Assembly: GCA_003024785.1 (NCBI GenBank)
Contig: PUQB01000057.1
Location: 596,127 to 660,126 of the forward strand
Origin: Selaginella tamariscina
Lineage: Eukaryota; Streptophyta; Lycopodiopsida; Selaginellales; Selaginellaceae
Reading direction: 5' to 3'
DNA: 64,000 bases
The position numbers were made by a program, and so were the translations under genes. Positions 23,210-34,193 of this stretch are shown in pieces (position 1 is the first letter of the stretch; each line of letters starts with the position of its first letter). Below the pieces are notes generated by a model. It was given only the letters and a program-made list of their open reading frames with translations. It did not search any database and had not been told where the DNA came from.

Positions 23210-25469
23210 TTAATCAAATTTCAGCCCGTCTGCTGTCTTGAGCAATTGATGAATGTCGCAACGAGGAAAATGTTGAAGAAGCTTCAAGTTTGATGTAAAA
23301 TCTCCAGCTAGTAATCTGTTCCCATCACCAACAATAACATAGCATATCCATACACACATGCGTGTATGTATATATATATGTGTGTGTGTGTGTGTGTACA
23401 GATGCATGTGTAACAGTATACACACACGTAAAATACCTGTTTCTGACAGAAATTAGCATTGCACAACAAACTCGCAGCAAAATCTCCTACAAAGTTGCAA
23501 ATATGTTATATGGAAGTGAAAGAGAAAAAAATTAAATATATGCATGTGTATCTATGTATATATATGCAATCTATACATACGTATGCGCTATAGTATTGCT
23601 TACTAGAGGGCCGTCGGGATTGCTGAGAAGGGAATCCCATAGTCGAAGAGTATCACGAAAATCAAATTCTTGTGTAAGCAGCAGCGTTATCCATCTAAAC
23701 GCATAGAATTGTGGATTGACCTGCAAGAGTAACAAAGTATACATGTGGAGAGAGAGATGCATCCAATATACAAAATTACATATAAAATATGATAATGTGA
23801 ACACGTACCTTGGAAATGAACTCTAGGTGCCTCCAAAGTTCTTCGTCATGTATTTTTAGACGGTTCATTAGCCGGCTAATTGTTGATCTAATCCCCACTG
23901 CACTGTTATCTAACTGCTGACAGGAAATGGTCCCTGAAATCACTAAGCAGGTCCACAAAGCAGAAGAATGCATCTGGCTCCGCATGTACCTGTAAGAAAA
24001 TACACATTAAACAGGTAAGTGTGTGATAACAAATATTACTTACAGAGTTTGATTCTTCTGGATCTGTCTTAAACACATAATAAAGTGGTGCAAAAACCTC
24101 ATTCATTCCCTGTACATATCTTATTCCAGGATTTAGCTTCGCAAATACAAACAATGCCCTCTTTAAGGCTTCCTGTAATTCAAATGATATATACATACAC
24201 ACACAGATATATAGAAACATACGAACCTGATTTTCTTGTGCACTTTCAGTATCTCCACAAAAGAACTCCATATCTGGATGGGTTCGTTTAACATCTCGGT
24301 CAATTTGTTCAAAGAGTTCTGTATCCTGGCATTTAACAAAATATTTAGATAGCATGGATACATTAACATGATATATTACATTAGCATTATTTTACCTTGA
24401 AAAACTGGTGCCATACACTAGTGCTTCCAACACTCAATGGATGATCTCCGGACACTTGATGTCTTTCTAAAAATTCCTTTATTACTGCCTAAGGCGTCCT
24501 CTTCGTCATCTATTTTCCTTCTTGTTACCTCCGACTATAAGTGATATTATATTAGTAAATATTTATTATAATATCCTCAGATTATAGTATTAATCTAATT
24601 AATAAAGATTAACAACAGTTAAAACCTTACCGGGTTTATTAGAAACTCCTCTTTAAAAGCTGAATATTGTGCACGCTTCTTAGACACCTCTGCATCCCAT
24701 TCATCCCGATTCCTAGGTAAGTAGCCAAGAAGAAGCTGTGCCAATCATATGTTATGGGTACCAAACAAAGGACCTCTCTCTCCTCTCTCTCTATATATAC
24801 ACACAAACACACACACATCTAATTATTTAACTACAAATACAGACAGCAAAGTATACTTGCCCTCTACATATATAACGCGATTGTATCTTTGTGTCTGTTG
24901 TACATATAATTGAAGTACAAATATCCCAGCACAGAGACAACACATAAAAAACAAACAAGATTCACACACACATATACAAACATATCTATCTATCAATACC
25001 TTCCATGTAGTAGCCCGTATACCCGCGACATCTGGAATCCCCTGAGACGCAAGACGTTGTAACTCCGCTACATGAATCCTGTTGCGAGATAGCTACCACC
25101 AAAGCATAGGACAAATTCAAAACTTAGTATATACTACGATGTGTATGTATATGTGTGTTACATTACCTCAAGAATAAAGAGGCCAACACGAGCATCAAGA
25201 GATAAACTCCGCTTGAAAGACCTGTCCTGGATGCTCGGAGAAGATGGTTTGATGTCATCAGACTTCTCTTGTACAGCCGTTTCCTGTTCCTTAGTAGACT
25301 CACTCTCAGTGGTGACTATCTCCGACTTGTTTTCAGTAGATGCATTTCCTTGTTCAGGGATATCCTCTTGTTTCTCAGTCAGTACATGCGAGGGTTGGGT
25401 ATACCACGCAGGGCTGTTTAGCCACTCCGGAACTCGCTTTACTGTCTTATCCGTGCTAGTTTCTCCCAT
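23210..25469 (-). CDS. TBC-domain Rab GAP, TBC1D13-like
   Basis: A GTPase-activating protein for a Rab GTPase in vesicle traffic. Ten exons: 25,469-25,167; 25,092-25,000; 24,735-24,631; 24,534-24,396; 24,325-24,227; 24,172-24,044; 23,989-23,809; 23,720-23,604; 23,486-23,437; 23,315-23,210. Exon 1 is an acidic, low-complexity N-terminus starting MGETSTDKTVKRVPEWL. The TBC domain follows: GIPDVAGIRATTWK, LLLGYLPRNRDEWD, the arginine finger in FEQIDRDVKRTHPDM, the glutamine finger in NPGIRYVQGMNEVFAPLYY, AFFCFVDLLSDFRDHF, NPQFYAFRWITLLLTQEF and LRVCCAMLISV. Both catalytic fingers are present and order and spacing match TBC1D13. One-base shifts occur in exon 4 (before RHQVSGDHPL) and exon 7 (after FRDHF). 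The protein looks otherwise complete. Confidence 0.92.
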
Positions 25470-25555
25470 CTACTTATGTAAAATTATACCTGAGAAGAAG
25501 ACCAAATGTCTAGAAATGTAGAGATTTTCTATGATTATTGCCTTGATTTTACCTG

Positions 25556-25785
25556 GTTATGCTCAAATCTGGCGGATCAAATGCTGCACGGCATTGAATG
25601 GATTGAATCTGCTGCAGGAGGTAGAACCCTGTATATCCAGATCCAGAAATACATCTCTATAAGCATTGCGCCTTCAGACTATGCTGATCATCCTGCTATT
25701 GGCCGCTACAGTAGAAAATTAGGTCATTACAAACGCACTGGACCTGCCAAGATGAACCCTAAAACCAGAGTACCTTGAATTAAGA
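25556..25785 (-). other. Probable 5' UTR exon of the TBC gene
   Basis: Upstream of the TBC start codon the minus strand has a clear acceptor (TCTTCTTCTCAG at about 25,493-25,504) directly before the 20-base leader. A good donor (CATAACCAGGTAAAATC, about 25,556) ends a GC-normal stretch inside AT-rich DNA. This fits a non-coding first exon followed by a ~50-base intron. I found no coding domain in it. Confidence 0.45.
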
Positions 25786-25789
25786 AAAA

Positions 25790-26558
25790 ACATATTTACG
25801 AAAAAATTAAACGTTTATATAGAATCTAAAGTATCTTTAAATAAACAATAACTTAAATAAGCCTATTTTTTTAGAACAATGTTCAACTAAATTGTAATTA
25901 CATTGCAAACATGTAAAACAATATACATAGATTATTATAAATTGGAGTTTAATATCAATATATTTTGATCATATGATTATTATTTACTCATGCAGTTTTA
26001 AACTTAAAAAAACACTATATATATATATATATATATAATATATATAGAAAGAGAATGTATCTTCTTATTTTTAAATTGTATATTAATTTTAAATATTACA
26101 TTGTATTAAAAATATATTGTTAATTTTAAATGTAAATTTATAAATTATTAAAGATTTTTATTTTCAAACTAAATCATATTACTAATTTAAAAAACTGAAA
26201 AATTATGAAAATCTATAAACTTACATTTTAAACTTAAAATTGATAATATTAAGATGAATTCATTACTTTTGTTTTTTACCTAATTATTTAATTTATACTC
26301 TCTTTTTATTTAATTATTTTTAATCTTTTTATAAAGATATTGTATATAAACTATTAATAAATTTTTAACTGCAGAATTTTGAATATATAAATATTGATTT
26401 ATAAACCTTATAACAAGATCATTTTTAAATGAATCAAAAGCAACTTATTCAGAATTTTTTGCATAAACTCGATCAAGTTATATAACTTAAAAGTTGATAT
26501 TGATATTGAATGTTCAAACGTGGAATTAATCAACATTATTAAGCGTCCCCAAGTGAAA
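25790..26558. other. AT-rich spacer
   Basis: Very AT-rich, with a (TA)n run at about 26,016-26,040. No exon or element recognised. It separates the TBC leader from the 3' end of chitinase 2. Confidence 0.5.
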
Positions 26559-27368
26559 TTAAGCACAGCCAAGCTTTGAACCAGGTGAAACACCCAGTCG
26601 CTTAGAGAAGTCCTTATAGTAACTTATGCGGTTCTTAGCTGCCTGTGTCTCTGTTCCATGACCGCATTCTCCAGGGTTGATGGCTCTTATAGTGGCTCCA
26701 AATCCACGCCCCGTTGTGATTGCAGTGTGGCATTGAGAGTTTTGCATCCAGTACCACAGTGAAGTCTTCCATGCAACGAGCCCATTTCTCGCAACCAAGT
26801 CTGGATTTCGGAGCAGGTCAAGCCTCAACGCTTTCCCAGCCGCATTGTATTGTAGTTCCTGAAGTTAACATGCATATATCAATACTGAATCTGTCTTGAC
26901 ATCATTTTAATAGCTACCAGGTGAGCTGCAGAGGACCTCTTCCATAGTAAGCCTTCCGTCCGGCAGGGCAACCGACTCCTGAGCTTGTGCTACAGTAATC
27001 ATGGGTTCTAATGATTTCCCGGATTAAAACAGGCCTAGAAGCAGATTGTATGAGTTTTATATGTATATTACACACACACATGCGCGTGTGTGTGTAGAGA
27101 GAGACTCTCAACTTACTTCCAGTCTCTTGTTTGACGTTGGCAAAAAAAGCTGCAATCTCTCTCTTTTGCACAGCAAGGCTGCCAGTGCTGCCAAACTGTG
27201 GATATGCTCGTGTTGCAGCTATGAAATCACTGTATTTATAGAATGAGTTCCGATTGGGAAAAACCTGTTGAACAGAGAAGCAGATATTATGCTAGATGGA
27301 GATGCTAATATTAAAGGGCTCGCCTGCAAGATGCTTAACACTACTATAACTACAAATGTGGAAGCCAT
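26559..27368 (-). CDS. GH19 chitinase (class IV-like), copy 2
   Basis: The inverted paralogue of the chitinase at 19.3 kb. Exons 27,368-27,117, 27,034-26,918 and 26,858-26,559, with splice phases identical to copy 1. Signal peptide MASTFVVIVVLSILQASPL. Catalytic stretch KREIAAFFANVKQETGS (first Glu kept) and LIREIIRTHDYC (second Glu kept), then CPAGRKAYYGRGPLQLTW, LVAWKTSLWYWMQNSQCH, GFGATIRAINPGECGHG and KDFSKRLGVSPGSK. Frame shifts of a base occur in exon 1 before IGTHS, at the start of exon 2, and in exon 3 near NYNT. Copy 1 is intact at these sites and this copy is intact where copy 1 is not. The two may both be decaying or both suffer base-calling errors in short homopolymers. Confidence 0.85.
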
Positions 27369-27394
27369 GCTTGATTAAAACATGAGAATCGTCT

Positions 27395-27401
27395 CTTTAT
27401 A
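27395..27401 (-). promoter_or_regulatory. TATA box of chitinase 2
   Basis: TATAAAG on the minus strand, 26 bases before the start codon, in a context (TATATATAAAGAGACG) matching that of copy 1. Confidence 0.45.
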
Positions 27402-27419
27402 TATACTCCAAGTAGAAAT

Positions 27420-28284
27420 ATTTAGTTGAGTGAAAATTAAGAATGAGGTGTTTTAAGCAATCCCCATTTAGAAATAAAAATGCGGCGCCATGTTATAGCT
27501 ACGTGTGTTTTGAAATAAAAATGGCGCCATGTTATTATAGCTACGTGTGTTTTACTGCAACAAAGTTGTCAATCCATTTAGGACTTTATATTGAGTGTTT
27601 GAAGACGACTTGTCTGGTTATAATGTATATTAAAGGAAATGACATAGTTCTGATGAGTATTATTTTACCAAAATGTCACAACATTTGTTTTAGAATATAA
27701 ATTTTAATTCTCACTAAAATTTGTCATAAACACCGAATTCCTATCATAATTTGAATTATGAGTGTTTCAGAAAATGTATATATTAATAATAAACTGCCAC
27801 TTGACATGAAGAATGATCTTGTTCACTGAACCCCGATTATGTATACGAGTCTTCCTCCTACGTGTTACACATATGATTGACACGTGGCACTGATATATGT
27901 TACTTCACTCTTGCATACATGTGTACTGCATGAAATACATACACCCACATATATACTTACACTATGGTCTCCAATTGGTGTGAAACAAGTTGTCTTGTGT
28001 GTGTCCAACCGTTTCTAATCTCTTATTACAAACCGCTTTTTTTCAAAATCATTCTTGTGAGAGTCAATTATATTCGGTATACAGCAGGATTAACACCCAA
28101 CATACATAGTAAATTCATTATTAATTTAAATTTGGAAAACATATTAATATTAAATCAGTGTCCATATACTCATTATAGGAAATCTCTCCATGAATCTGAG
28201 GCCGACCAAAATATTAGACAGAGTTTACATATAAAAAGATAAAAGATAACATTTAAGTAGTGAGGTAATGATCCATCAACCATT
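27420..28284. other. Intergenic, no gene seen
   Basis: Upstream flank of chitinase 2. It holds a near-perfect local duplication: AAATAAAAATGCGGCGCCAT with TAGCTACGTGTGTTTT at about 27,470 recurs about 45 bases on. No exon recognised. Confidence 0.4.
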
Positions 28285-28510
28285 AAACCCTAACCTCATT
28301 TAGGGCGTGGGATAGGACAAACTAATTAAGACACTAAAAATGAGGGTATGAGTTATATGAGAATAAGTACTATCTTCACCTAGATTTTCAGAGGTATCTA
28401 GTGATAACTTAAACAGCTAAGTGAACTAGTGGGGTTACATGTAGGGCTTATCAACATAGTTAAATAAGTTAACATCCAAAGTAAAGAAGAGTTATAGTAA
28501 AAAATATGAT
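28285..28510 (-). mobile_element. Diverged LTR fragment
   Basis: Resembles, with many differences, the end region of the large LTR at 39,190-39,532: a CCCTAACC..TTAGGG block, ACATCCAAAGTAAAG and ATAGTAAAAAATATGA. An old solo or truncated LTR fragment of the same family lying just outside the element. Confidence 0.5.
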
Positions 28511-29463
28511 AATCTATGATTTTTTTAGGGTGATTAAAGAGATGAAACTATTTAAATGTTTGTTAATATTGTTGGTCCAATGAACATGCACTTAAGGAGT
28601 TTCCACATGTTTGAATGGAATAATACTCAAGTGGTACAATGGACTAACACTAAAGATATAATATAATAACACAACGTTTGTTTAATTATTTTAAAAAGGA
28701 CTGTTGAGAAATCAGTTAATGCATTTCAATAATTACATGTAAAACTATAACAAAATAGTAAGCTTATCATGTGATTAAATATTAAATTGAATGATCTAAA
28801 CATATCTAACATGTTAAAACTAATTAAACTTAATATGTTATACTTAACTTGAATTAATATGATTCATTTATGCTCTTTGTCCTAGACACTTTCACATTAA
28901 TATTGTTAGAGTTTTAACCCAAAGGGTTAACACATGACAACACGTGGCTGCCAAGTGACCTTCCGGTGTCAATTCCATGTGTAAGCAATGCTAAGTCTTC
29001 CAAGATGACCAAAAGAGTCTGAGTCAAATACCTAGTTAAACAAAAGACTTATAGTCCTACCCTAAATCCCCTTAGAATGACCATCCCTCTAAACCCTATG
29101 ACTCGACCCTTTATTTTGGATGTTGACTATTATTACCTATTGTACTATGTTAGATGTAGTAAGAAACATGCCCGCTTAGTGCACTTGGATATTTGGTGAG
29201 CATGTGTATGTTTATTGGGACATGATCTTAAAGTCTACTTGGGTTATCCTCTAGGGTTCAAAGGATGGTCATTCTAGGGGACTTTAGGGTAAGACTCGCC
29301 TAATTGGGCCTTTGAGTCAGGCTTTTAGGGTTACCTTGGAAGACTTAGCATTGCTCACACATGGTGATGATGCCGATGACCACTTGACAGCCACGTGTTG
29401 GCCCTTTGAGTTAAAACTCTGACACTCATGCCCTAATCCCACAAAGAAGATGTGTTTCACACA

Positions 29464-32400
29464 TGTTATGACCCATATAACGAAACAAAGAATATTCCCC
29501 AGAAAGGTATAAGCTAGAATATTCTAAGGAGCTATAAGATCTAAGAGAATTAAGGGCACACTAATATTGGAAGCCTTTTTGGAGAGCAACCTGTGGAGCT
29601 CGGGGAGGTCGGATGGTTTTGTGAGGGTCTCTAGTTTGTACGTAGTGGTGCCTAACAATTGGTATCGAAGCAAGGTTTGAGATGAGTGACCGGTGGGAAG
29701 GAGAGGATAATATCACTTGTGCAGAGATGTTGAACATTGAGAGGCAAATTGTCCAAGGAAAAGCAAGCCCAAGGGCAAAAGTTTCAATGGCAATAAGGAC
29801 AAGTAAATGCCTAAGAAGCTTTAGGAGATGGAGCGTGGAGAGGAGCACAAAGGAGACTTCTCTAAACCACAAGGTAAATTTCTATTTGTTCTTACTCAAC
29901 ATGTAAACTGCATGGCACAAGAGGAGCCACACACACGTGCTATTGTGGTGGAAGGATGACTTGGTGAGCGTCTAATGAGAGTCCTTGTGGATAGTAAGAG
30001 TAGTGATAACTTTGTGTCAACAAAGTTAGTGGAGTGCAACTTGCCCACAAAGACTGTGCCTCAATACGAGATTGAGGGCTCAACTATCACACAAAGCTAC
30101 AATGCTTGTGTGGAGGAGTTACAGCTGGAGGTTGGCAAAACCTAACTGGTGGAGTTGCATGAAGACTGTGCCTCAATACGAGATTAAGGGCTCAGCTATC
30201 ACATAGAGCTACAGTGCTTATGGGGAGTTACAGCTGGAGGTTGGCAAACCCAGCTAGTGGAGTTGCACGAAGAATGTGCCTTAATATGAGATTGAGGGCT
30301 TAGCTATCACACAGAGCTACAGTGCTTGTGTGGAGGAGTTACAGTTGTAGGTTGGCAAAACCTAGCTAGTGGAGCTGCATGAAGACTGTGCCTCAATACG
30401 ATATTGAGGGCTTAGATGTCACACAGAGCTATAGTGCTTGTGTGGAGGAGTTACAGCTAGAGGTTGGCAAAACCCAACTGGTGGAGATGCGAAGACTGTG
30501 CCTCAATACGAGATTGAGGGCTTAGTTGTCACACAAAGCTAAATTGCTTGTGTGGAGGAGTTGCAGCTAGAGGTTGGCAAAACCCAGCTTGTGGAGACTT
30601 TCTTTCTTGCGGAGCTAGTGCGTGTGGACCTCATCCTTGGGATGAGTTGAGTGGAGTAATGGCCAATTCATAGCAATGCACAAGAGTTACAGAGTTTCTT
30701 GGGCATGGCTGGTTATTACCGCGGTATGTCAAGGATTATGCCAAGAAGCTTCTCCGTTAATTAGGTTGCTGAAGAAGGACGTTCCCTTTGCATGGAGTGC
30801 TTTAGAGGAGAGCAGTTTCCAAGCTTTGAAATAAGCTTTGGTACGTGCATCAATTTTATGTATTGTAAATCCCTTAAGCCTTATGAGGTATCGTGTGATG
30901 CAAGTGGAGTGGCCATTGAGCTGTACTTATGCAAGAGGGAAGGCATATTGCTTATGAAGTCGTACTTTGAATCCTGTAGAGCAACAGTACTCAACGTATG
31001 AGCAAGAACTACTTGGCTATTGTTACTGCATTACAAGTCACTATCTTTATGGTGCAAGTTTCAAGGTGTTTACAAACCACAAGCCTTTGGTATATCTGTT
31101 CACATAGAAAGAGTTAAACTCTTGGCAAGCTCGCTGATGGTTAAGCTTATGGAGTTTGGCAAATTTTATTGAGCATTGCACAGGAAAGGCTAACGTGGTG
31201 GCAGATGCTTTGTCACACGTTAGAAAGCCACATAGTGGGAGAATTCCAAACAAGCTTATGTAATGCATTAACAAGGACGGTCAGTGAGTTTAGCCAGGTA
31301 GTTCAACATGCTCAAGCACAAGACGCCGAGGTGCAGGAGCTCAGAGAACAGCTTGAGCACCATTCTCATTTCAGGATGGAGTTTTGTACTACAATGGCCG
31401 TGTGTATCTTTCTCGTGTGGACCATTTGATCAACCAAGTACTATATTTTTATCATGATCGCCCGGAGGTTGGTCATTTTGGGGGGAGGAAAACGTATGAG
31501 TTGATCAAGAGGAGGTTCTACTGGAGGAATATGAAAGCTGATATCATAGAGTACTACAGGACTTATGACAAGTGTCAACAAGTAAAGGTGCCCAGGGAGA
31601 AACCAGGTGGCCTATTAGTACCATTGCCTATTCTAGACAGGCGATAGGGCAGTATCTCTATGGACTTTGTCACCCATTTGCCAAGGACATAGAGGCAGAA
31701 TGAACAGTGTGGGTCATTGTAGACAGGTTGACAAAGTTTTCAAGTTAGTTCCCTTGGGGAAGAATGTGAAGCATCCGGCTGGCTACGATGTATTTACAAC
31801 ATGTATTTCCTATCCATGAATTAAGCTGTAGTGGAGATCATCCCGAAACAGATAGGCAAATAGAGAGGGTGAACCAAGTTCTGGAAGATATGCTAAGGTG
31901 CACTATTAACCAGAAGGAAGGCTAGTGGGATAAGTATATTCCATTACTCGAGTTTGCTTGTAATAACAACTAGCACAGTGGCATTGGAATGAGTCCATAC
32001 TATGCTATGTTGGACGACATCCCAAGATAGCTTTTGAGCTTGGTTTAGCAAGTAAGAAGGCTCAAGGCAACATGGATGAGAAAGCTAAATATCTGAGTGT
32101 TGAACTTGGAAACATTCAAAGTTTGTGGTAAAAAGAATTACAAGCAGCTAGAGCCGAGCTATCAAGTTTGCTAATGAGCATAGAAGCTTCTGAGAGTTCC
32201 ATGTGGGGATTATGTATATCTCCGAGTGGTATTTGCCACACATGTAAGGCGGAACATAGTTGTGGCCTTATGGAAGGGACACAATGATAAGTTGTCTCCC
32301 AGGTACTCAGGTCCTTATGAAATTTTGGAGCGTATTGGTAAGGTGGCATATCGACTACGGTTGCTAGAAGGAGTGAGGGTGCACCCAATGTTTCACATTA

Positions 32401-32740
32401 GCTAGTTAAAGAGAGTACTCACAAGGAACGAGTCCTGGGTAGATTTTTTGTGGATGTACAAGGCTAATGATACAGGACCAATTGAGTAAATTATACTGCC
32501 CTTGAGGACAAGGACTTGCTAATGGGGGAGGATTGTTATGACCCATATAACGAATCAAAGAATATTCCCCCAAAAGGTATAAGCTAGAATATTCCTAAGG
32601 AGCTATATCTAGATTAAGAGAATTAAGGGCACACTAATATTGGAAGCCTTTTTGGAGAGCATCTTGTGGAGACTAGAGACAGTTCGAGGGAGGTCAGGTG
32701 GTTTTATGAGGGTCTCTAGTTTACGTAGTGGTGCATAACA
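29464..32740 (+). mobile_element. Ty3/gypsy element, short, broken, with 5-bp target duplication
   Basis: Left LTR 29,464-29,657, right LTR 32,534-32,740, both starting TGTTATGACCCATATAACGA and ending TAACA. A primer site (TGGTATCGAAGC) follows the left LTR and a polypurine tract (AATGGGGGAGGAT, 32,521-32,533) precedes the right. ACACA flanks both ends (29,459-29,463 and 32,741-32,745). The matching empty site lies in the partner LTR at 38,084-38,088. The interior keeps gypsy reverse transcriptase/RNase H and integrase traces (for example GGRKTYELIKRRFYWRNMKA near 31,480) but gag and protease are mostly gone. It is broken in many places. Same family as 5,343-7,900 but better kept, hence probably younger. 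Confidence 0.9.
30040..30610 (+). repeat. Five tandem ~110-bp units inside the gypsy element
   Basis: Units start near 30,043, 30,163, 30,272, 30,381 and 30,490. Each contains GACTGTGCCTCAATACGA, a TGAGGGCT block, GTGTGGAGGAGTTACAG and GGTTGGCAAAACC. They are alike but not identical. They lie where the protease to reverse transcriptase part would be expected. Confidence 0.85.
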
Positions 32741-34193
32741 ACACATGCCCTTGTGATAGAGCTAAGGCATCGTCACTTACCCCTTGAGGAATCACCCTCA
32801 TCTGGGAGTACAACCCCTTTAGTGTGACAAGGGGTATCTTGAACCATGACTAACCCCTAAGGGTTTGGTGGCCAAGTAATATCCGAGACCTAGGTTAGTA
32901 CTTAGTGAGGACATGAGTGTGCGTCATAGATAAACACGAGTGTTCTGCTAAGTAAACTCCCTAAGGTTAGGTTTGGATAATCCTAAGTACATGACCTTGC
33001 AAGTGCCTTACAAAAGGGCTCATGTTAACAAGCTTAGGTTGTTCAACCCCTAATTTCTAAGGAGAACACTCCCCTAACCAAGTGTGCCAAAGCACACCTA
33101 GTTACGAGACCTAACCTCCCTTAAGTAAATGCCCAAGGCTTAACACCCTAGTGCAAGCACAAACATGCATGTTTGCTAGAGTATCCATCCCCTAGGACAA
33201 ACCCATAACACAACCCCAAAGAGCGTGCCTTGGGTGATGTATTGTGTGATGTCTAACCCAGTGTCACATCTCCATGTGTCACTGCCTTCACAATGTGGGC
33301 TATCATGCCATAACCCTTAGATTCAAGAATTGCACCAAGTGCCACAAATGTGGCTACTAATGTCAACTCTAGAACCCCTTAGTGAACCCTTAGGAATTGG
33401 GTAATGCGAACTTGTCAAACAAAATTTCACGCATATAGTTGGACAAGGACATGAATGTGCCCTACTTGGTCATGAGTGATACACCTAGCTTGACATGGAA
33501 GGAGAGGCTGGAGACAAGCCTCAACCTCTGCCTCTTGGAACATGCATTTCGACAAGACCTTCCAAGCATGGATTGGCAACGTTAAGGGTGAGCTACCCCG
33601 AAGGTGGGACATACCCTGTCATTTGAAAGTTAGGGCGGCACAACAGAGGGTTGTGCCTTGATGACACAAGTGAGCTTGCATCGGGAGAAGAGTAACGGAC
33701 TCAGTCATGAACCCAAGAACCCTTCCTACATACTTACCTTATTTATGTGATGGACCCCCCATCCTCTTTTCTACATGTGTAAGTGGGCTGGCACGGAATT
33801 TCAACCCCTTAGATAAATTAATGATATGAGCCTATAACTCACCCTTACTCCTATCCCTAAATCCTACTGAGGGTTTTTAGGGTGTGGGTTAGGGCAGCCC
33901 TAGGGTTAGGTCAATCCTAGGGGTGTTCCTAACCCTACTTAACATGCCAAACTCATCTGCATTAACCAATCAACCTAATTGGGACGTCAAAATTGGGGTA
34001 GGCTTTCTATAAGGTAAGTTCTAGTTTCGTTTAAGTTTCCTACAAATATCTAATGACACCTAACCAGACCATCACCAATACCCAAGTGCACTAAGCGGGT
34101 TGTTTCCTATACATCTAGGGTCCATCATAGTACAGTAGGTAACAATAGTCAACGTCCAAAGTAAAGGTCGAGTCATAGTAAAAACTATGACAC

